Part shown: positions 60,780 to 64,000 of the stretch, in pieces
Position numbering within the stretch: the first letter of the stretch is position 1
Layout of the letters: each line of letters begins with the position of its first letter
NCBI GenBank assembly: GCA_002102555.1
Contig: MCFL01000047.1
Span: 1 to 64,000, forward strand
Length of the DNA stretch: 64,000 nucleotides
Origin: Catenaria anguillulae PL171
Taxonomy: Eukaryota; Blastocladiomycota; Blastocladiomycetes; Blastocladiales; Catenariaceae
Direction of reading: 5' to 3'
Notes under the pieces: model-generated
Databases searched by the model: none
The model's input: only the letters and a program-made list of their open reading frames with translations
Told to the model about the DNA's origin: nothing
Translations under genes and position numbers: made by a program

Positions 60780-63700
60780 CTACTGATGCTTCCCAGCCTC
60801 TTCATCCTGGTACGACCGGTGATGCTGCGCCAATCGAACAAACAACTCGGTCAACGTCAACTCGCCCAATGTGAAATCCGTCACATTCCATTGCCTGCGG
60901 TTATCCGTGACAAACTCGAGCATCTCGCCCAAGAAGTTGGCGTGCGCGACCGACTGTGTGCTGCTCGCGTCGTCAACAACGGCATTGTCCTTTGTCTCGT
61001 CGGGCATGTCGATGGCAATTTCCATGCTGGATTCGCCGCGGTGCACAAGACGCATCTTGATGACGTTGCCTTGGAACGACTCGACCTTGGACTGGATGGC
61101 GGCCAGAGTTCCGTCAAGAGTTTCGGCACGGGTGCCGTACGCAAACTGGAGCTTGAGCAAGTATGCCGAGCCGAACAGAGACTTGAGACGAGCAGGAGAG
61201 CCGAGGCATACGAGCGCGCCGTTGATCATGATACCGGCACGTTGGGACAGACGCTGGCATAAACGAACGGTGTCAAAAAAGAAAGTGGGTCAGTCATTCA
61301 CCGAGGAAAGCTTGAGGGAAAATGGAAATGAGCGCATACGTCAGCTTCATCCATGTCGTGTGTGACGAGCAACACCGACATATGCTGCTTGAGGCGGTTA
61401 ATCATTTCCCAAATCGTCCGACGAGTCGCAATGTCCACACCCGTGGTCGGTTCTGAAAAAGCAGAGAGAACCGAGTCAGTCATGACATCTATAGCAACAA
61501 CATCCGATCGGGCGCATTTGAAATGAATCGCACCGTCCAAAATGACCACAGCCGGCCGGCCCAAGCACGCAATCGCAATCGTCAACCGACGCCTCGTTCC
61601 GCCCGACAACTCCTTGACTGCACGGTGCCTGAAATCCTGAAGCATGGCATCCTCAATGGCTGTCTCAACGGCATCCCTGACGTGCTCGGCGGGAACACCC
61701 TTGATTTCGGCAAACACGCGCAAGTGGTTGTACACGCTCATGGTGCGGTACGTGTGGTCGTACTGCGGGCACACGCCGTACAGGCGCTTGATGGCTGGAT
61801 CGTCAGGCGTTTTGCCGCACACGGTTGCGGTACCGGAAACGGGCTTGAGCAAGCCAGTGATGATATTGATGGTGGTCGACTGTGGGAAAGAAACACACGC
61901 AGTGGGTGCAAGTCAGTTTAAGAGACAACAGCCGCATGGGAAAAGAGTATCATAATATACCTTGCCAGCTCCGTTTGGCCCCAAGAACGCAAACACCTCG
62001 TTTTTGCGGACTGCAAACCACAAATCATCCAAGACCTGATGTCTACCGTCCTTGCCAGCCGAAGCGCCAGGGAACGACATGTTCAACCCTTGAATGCGCA
62101 CCACATCGTTTTCAGCGTCCGTTCCCGCCTGAATCCTCGCACGCTCGGCAACAATGTGCGGATCCGTCGGGATACTTGCATCACGCACGGCCTCTTCGTC
62201 ATCATCGGGTCCGCCGTTGCTAGCGCCCTTGCCTTCACCCGTCAAGAACGACGGAAGCGAAATAAGCGGCTCGGTTTGCAACGGGTTGCGCGACGCGCGG
62301 TTTGCGAGGTAAATTGTGCCGAAAAAGAAGACGACAATGTGGCCGGCAAGAATGAGCAGCGTGATCGGGTAGACGCTATCGGATCCGGCGGCAAAAGGGC
62401 GGTACGAGGTCATGTCGGTGTTGGCGAGGACCATTTCGAGGAAGCACTTGTTGATGGCAAACGAGGGGAGCACAATGTACACAACCATGCTGACCGTTGA
62501 GGAGAGCTGTCCAGTGCATAAGAGATGTGTGAGAAACAAAGTCGTCATGAACGAGTAGACGAGCGCTCACACGTACAGTCATCTTGAGCAAATATGTCAG
62601 GATTTGAGGGCCAATCGATGCGGCAATAATGAGCAAAAACAGGACAGACGGCACCGATTCCTTGGACTCGAAAAAGAAGGACAGGACGGCCGATTGCAGA
62701 ATAACCACGGTGGTGAACAGGAGCATGAGCAGTAAAGCCAAGCCGATGCTCATATACTTGGCCCCCATCATGAAGAAGGAAATGACCAAGAGACCAATCA
62801 CGGCTGCACAAAGGTAAATCGCCACAGTCGAGAGATAAAAGACGGATGGAGACAATCCGTTGGTGAAAAAGTAGGCGAATTGGCCTTCAACGCGTTCAGC
62901 AACCATGTTGCGGGTTGCCGCCATGAGAATGAAGAAACTATCGTGGGACGACACACGAGAGAGTGAACTTTAGCTCACGTCCAAGTGATACACGGACTTA
63001 AGGGGAAAAAAGGCGACAAACGTACACGGCCATCGTCAACAAAGGTGGGACGTAAACCGCGGCGAACGACACGGCCTCGGACGCGTGGACCTTGTACGGT
63101 AAACGAGTGCCATTGAGCTTGAGCGCCCACGGGGCGACGGAACCGGACGGGCTCGACTGGTGCAAGGCGACAATGCGTTCGGCAATGCGTGCGTACGCCG
63201 ACGAGTTGAAGGCAGCCAAGGGACGAGCGTTAGCCGGGCCATCTTCTGGCTCGGTTTGCGCAAGGAGTGCCATGAAGCCTTTGCCGATATCCGCATCGCC
63301 CGCCTCGGGAGGTGGGGGACGGAACAGAAAGCCAGGGTTTGGATCGGCCGCAGCCTCGGCAAGAACAGACATGGGTGGAATGTTGGACGCATTGGTCGGA
63401 CCGGGAGGCAAGGCGCGTTGAGCACCGTTGAGAATCGAGTTGAGCATGAGCTGCGGGATGTCGAGCGTCCATTCGGCCAAGTTGGGGTTTGGGTTGAGCA
63501 CGATCGAAATGTTGAGCGGAGCAGTCGGGTTCTTGGGTGTCGGTGCCGAGTGCAGCAAAAAACCACCAAAGGGTGGAATTGTTTCGGGCTGCTGAGAGTC
63601 GATCTTGGCCGCATAGAATGAGGCATACCGAGTGCTAAGTGCCGCCAAATCACCCATCGAGTCGGCCTTGTACCAGTACGGCTTCATGAAGAACTGAATG

Positions 63701-63987
63701 AGCCTCTTGTTAAACCGCTCCTTGCGGTAATCCATGATGGTGGCATTGGCTTCCGCACGGATGGCATCCACGGCCCACGAGTCGGCGGAACCACCTCCAA
63801 CATACGTTGGCACAAATGTGATGAAGTTCTTGTACGGGGTTGGGTTGGGGACATTGAACCGGTTTTGGACAGAGGGGTCTTTCTTTGCCAAATAAAGCAT
63901 GACAACGCAGAAGAAGAGTGGGAAGCCAAAGAGCGGCACAGCGGATCCAAAGTCAGACTGGAACAGCTGGAAGCGGAAGCGGAACAT
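60780..63987 (-). CDS. ABCA-type half transporter (5' end outside window)
   Basis: ATP-driven membrane (lipid-type) transporter. Exons: 63987-63041, 62937-62577, 62506-61961, 61879-61534, 61452-61340, 61253-60780; introns 62938-63040 (tentative), 62507-62576, 61880-61960, 61453-61533 and 61254-61339. One N-terminal helix (LFGFPLFFCVVMLYLA), a large ~260-residue loop with N-glycosylation sites, then five or six helices (LSTVAIYLCAAVIGLLVISF and others). The single ATPase domain has FLGPNGAGK-S (Walker A, split by an intron), CPQYD (Q loop), ELSGGTRRRLTIAIA (signature), VVILDG-EPTTGVD (Walker B, intron in between) and LLVTHDMDEAD (H loop). The ~150-residue tail is ABCA-like. One membrane domain plus one ATPase domain indicates a half transporter; only a few N-terminal residues are missing. 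Confidence 0.9.
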
Positions 63988-64000
63988 GGACTTGAACTGT

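Overview
This window is eukaryotic. Host genes are split by short GT-AG introns (mostly 59-137 nt) and no bacterial operon structure is visible. The left 36 kb is a mobile-element island and the right 27 kb is a compact cluster of housekeeping genes. The host genes are a CDK1-type kinase, an ankyrin-repeat protein, a possible ERICH3-like ciliary protein, an MFSD1-like carrier, an UNC-45/She4 chaperone, a membrane-anchored ubiquitin protease, a GRAM-TBC-EF-hand RabGAP and an ABCA half-transporter. Tad1-like LINEs, Ty1/copia and DIRS elements occur beside these and one gene looks ciliary, so a flagellated (zoosporic) fungus of the chytrid/blastocladiomycete kind is my best guess. That is inference, not proof.

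Region 1-18.9 kb: nested LINEs and SINEs. A Tad1-type LINE (ORF1 with CCHC knuckle; ORF2 with AP endonuclease, reverse transcriptase, RNase H) lies on the minus strand at 3283-14728. Five later insertions interrupt it, each with recognisable target-site duplications: four SINEs or LINE pieces in ORF2 plus a half-LINE in ORF1, and one of these (a LINE 3' end) carries a further SINE. A second LINE (minus, ORF1 plus start of ORF2) runs off the left edge. A third, plus-strand LINE fragment (14740-18593) carries a pair of SINEs and a minus-strand LINE, which itself holds a 263-bp LINE tail. The SINEs are modular: one tRNA-like head occurs with three different tails.

Region 18.9-22.5 kb: unrecognised minus-strand sequence, first a Cys-rich decayed stretch, then a small three-exon gene of unknown function.

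Region 22.5-36.3 kb: a complete DIRS-type tyrosine-recombinase retrotransposon (22524-36334, ATT at both ends, 236-bp inverted repeats, internal complementary region). Its gag gene was hit at codon 51 by a Ty1/copia element (23035-31003, minus strand, 5-bp duplication). The copia element has 304/307-bp LTRs, a primer-binding site complementary to the anticodon half of a Lys(CUU)-type tRNA, and a gag-pol frame broken by two TGA codons. In the DIRS element, gag and pol share a frame separated by one stop that a predicted 96-nt intron would remove.

Region 36.3-64 kb: host genes in both orientations with short spacers. CDK1 and the ankyrin gene carry several single-base indels, mostly in short homopolymers, inside otherwise conserved coding sequence. 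These look more like sequence errors than gene death.
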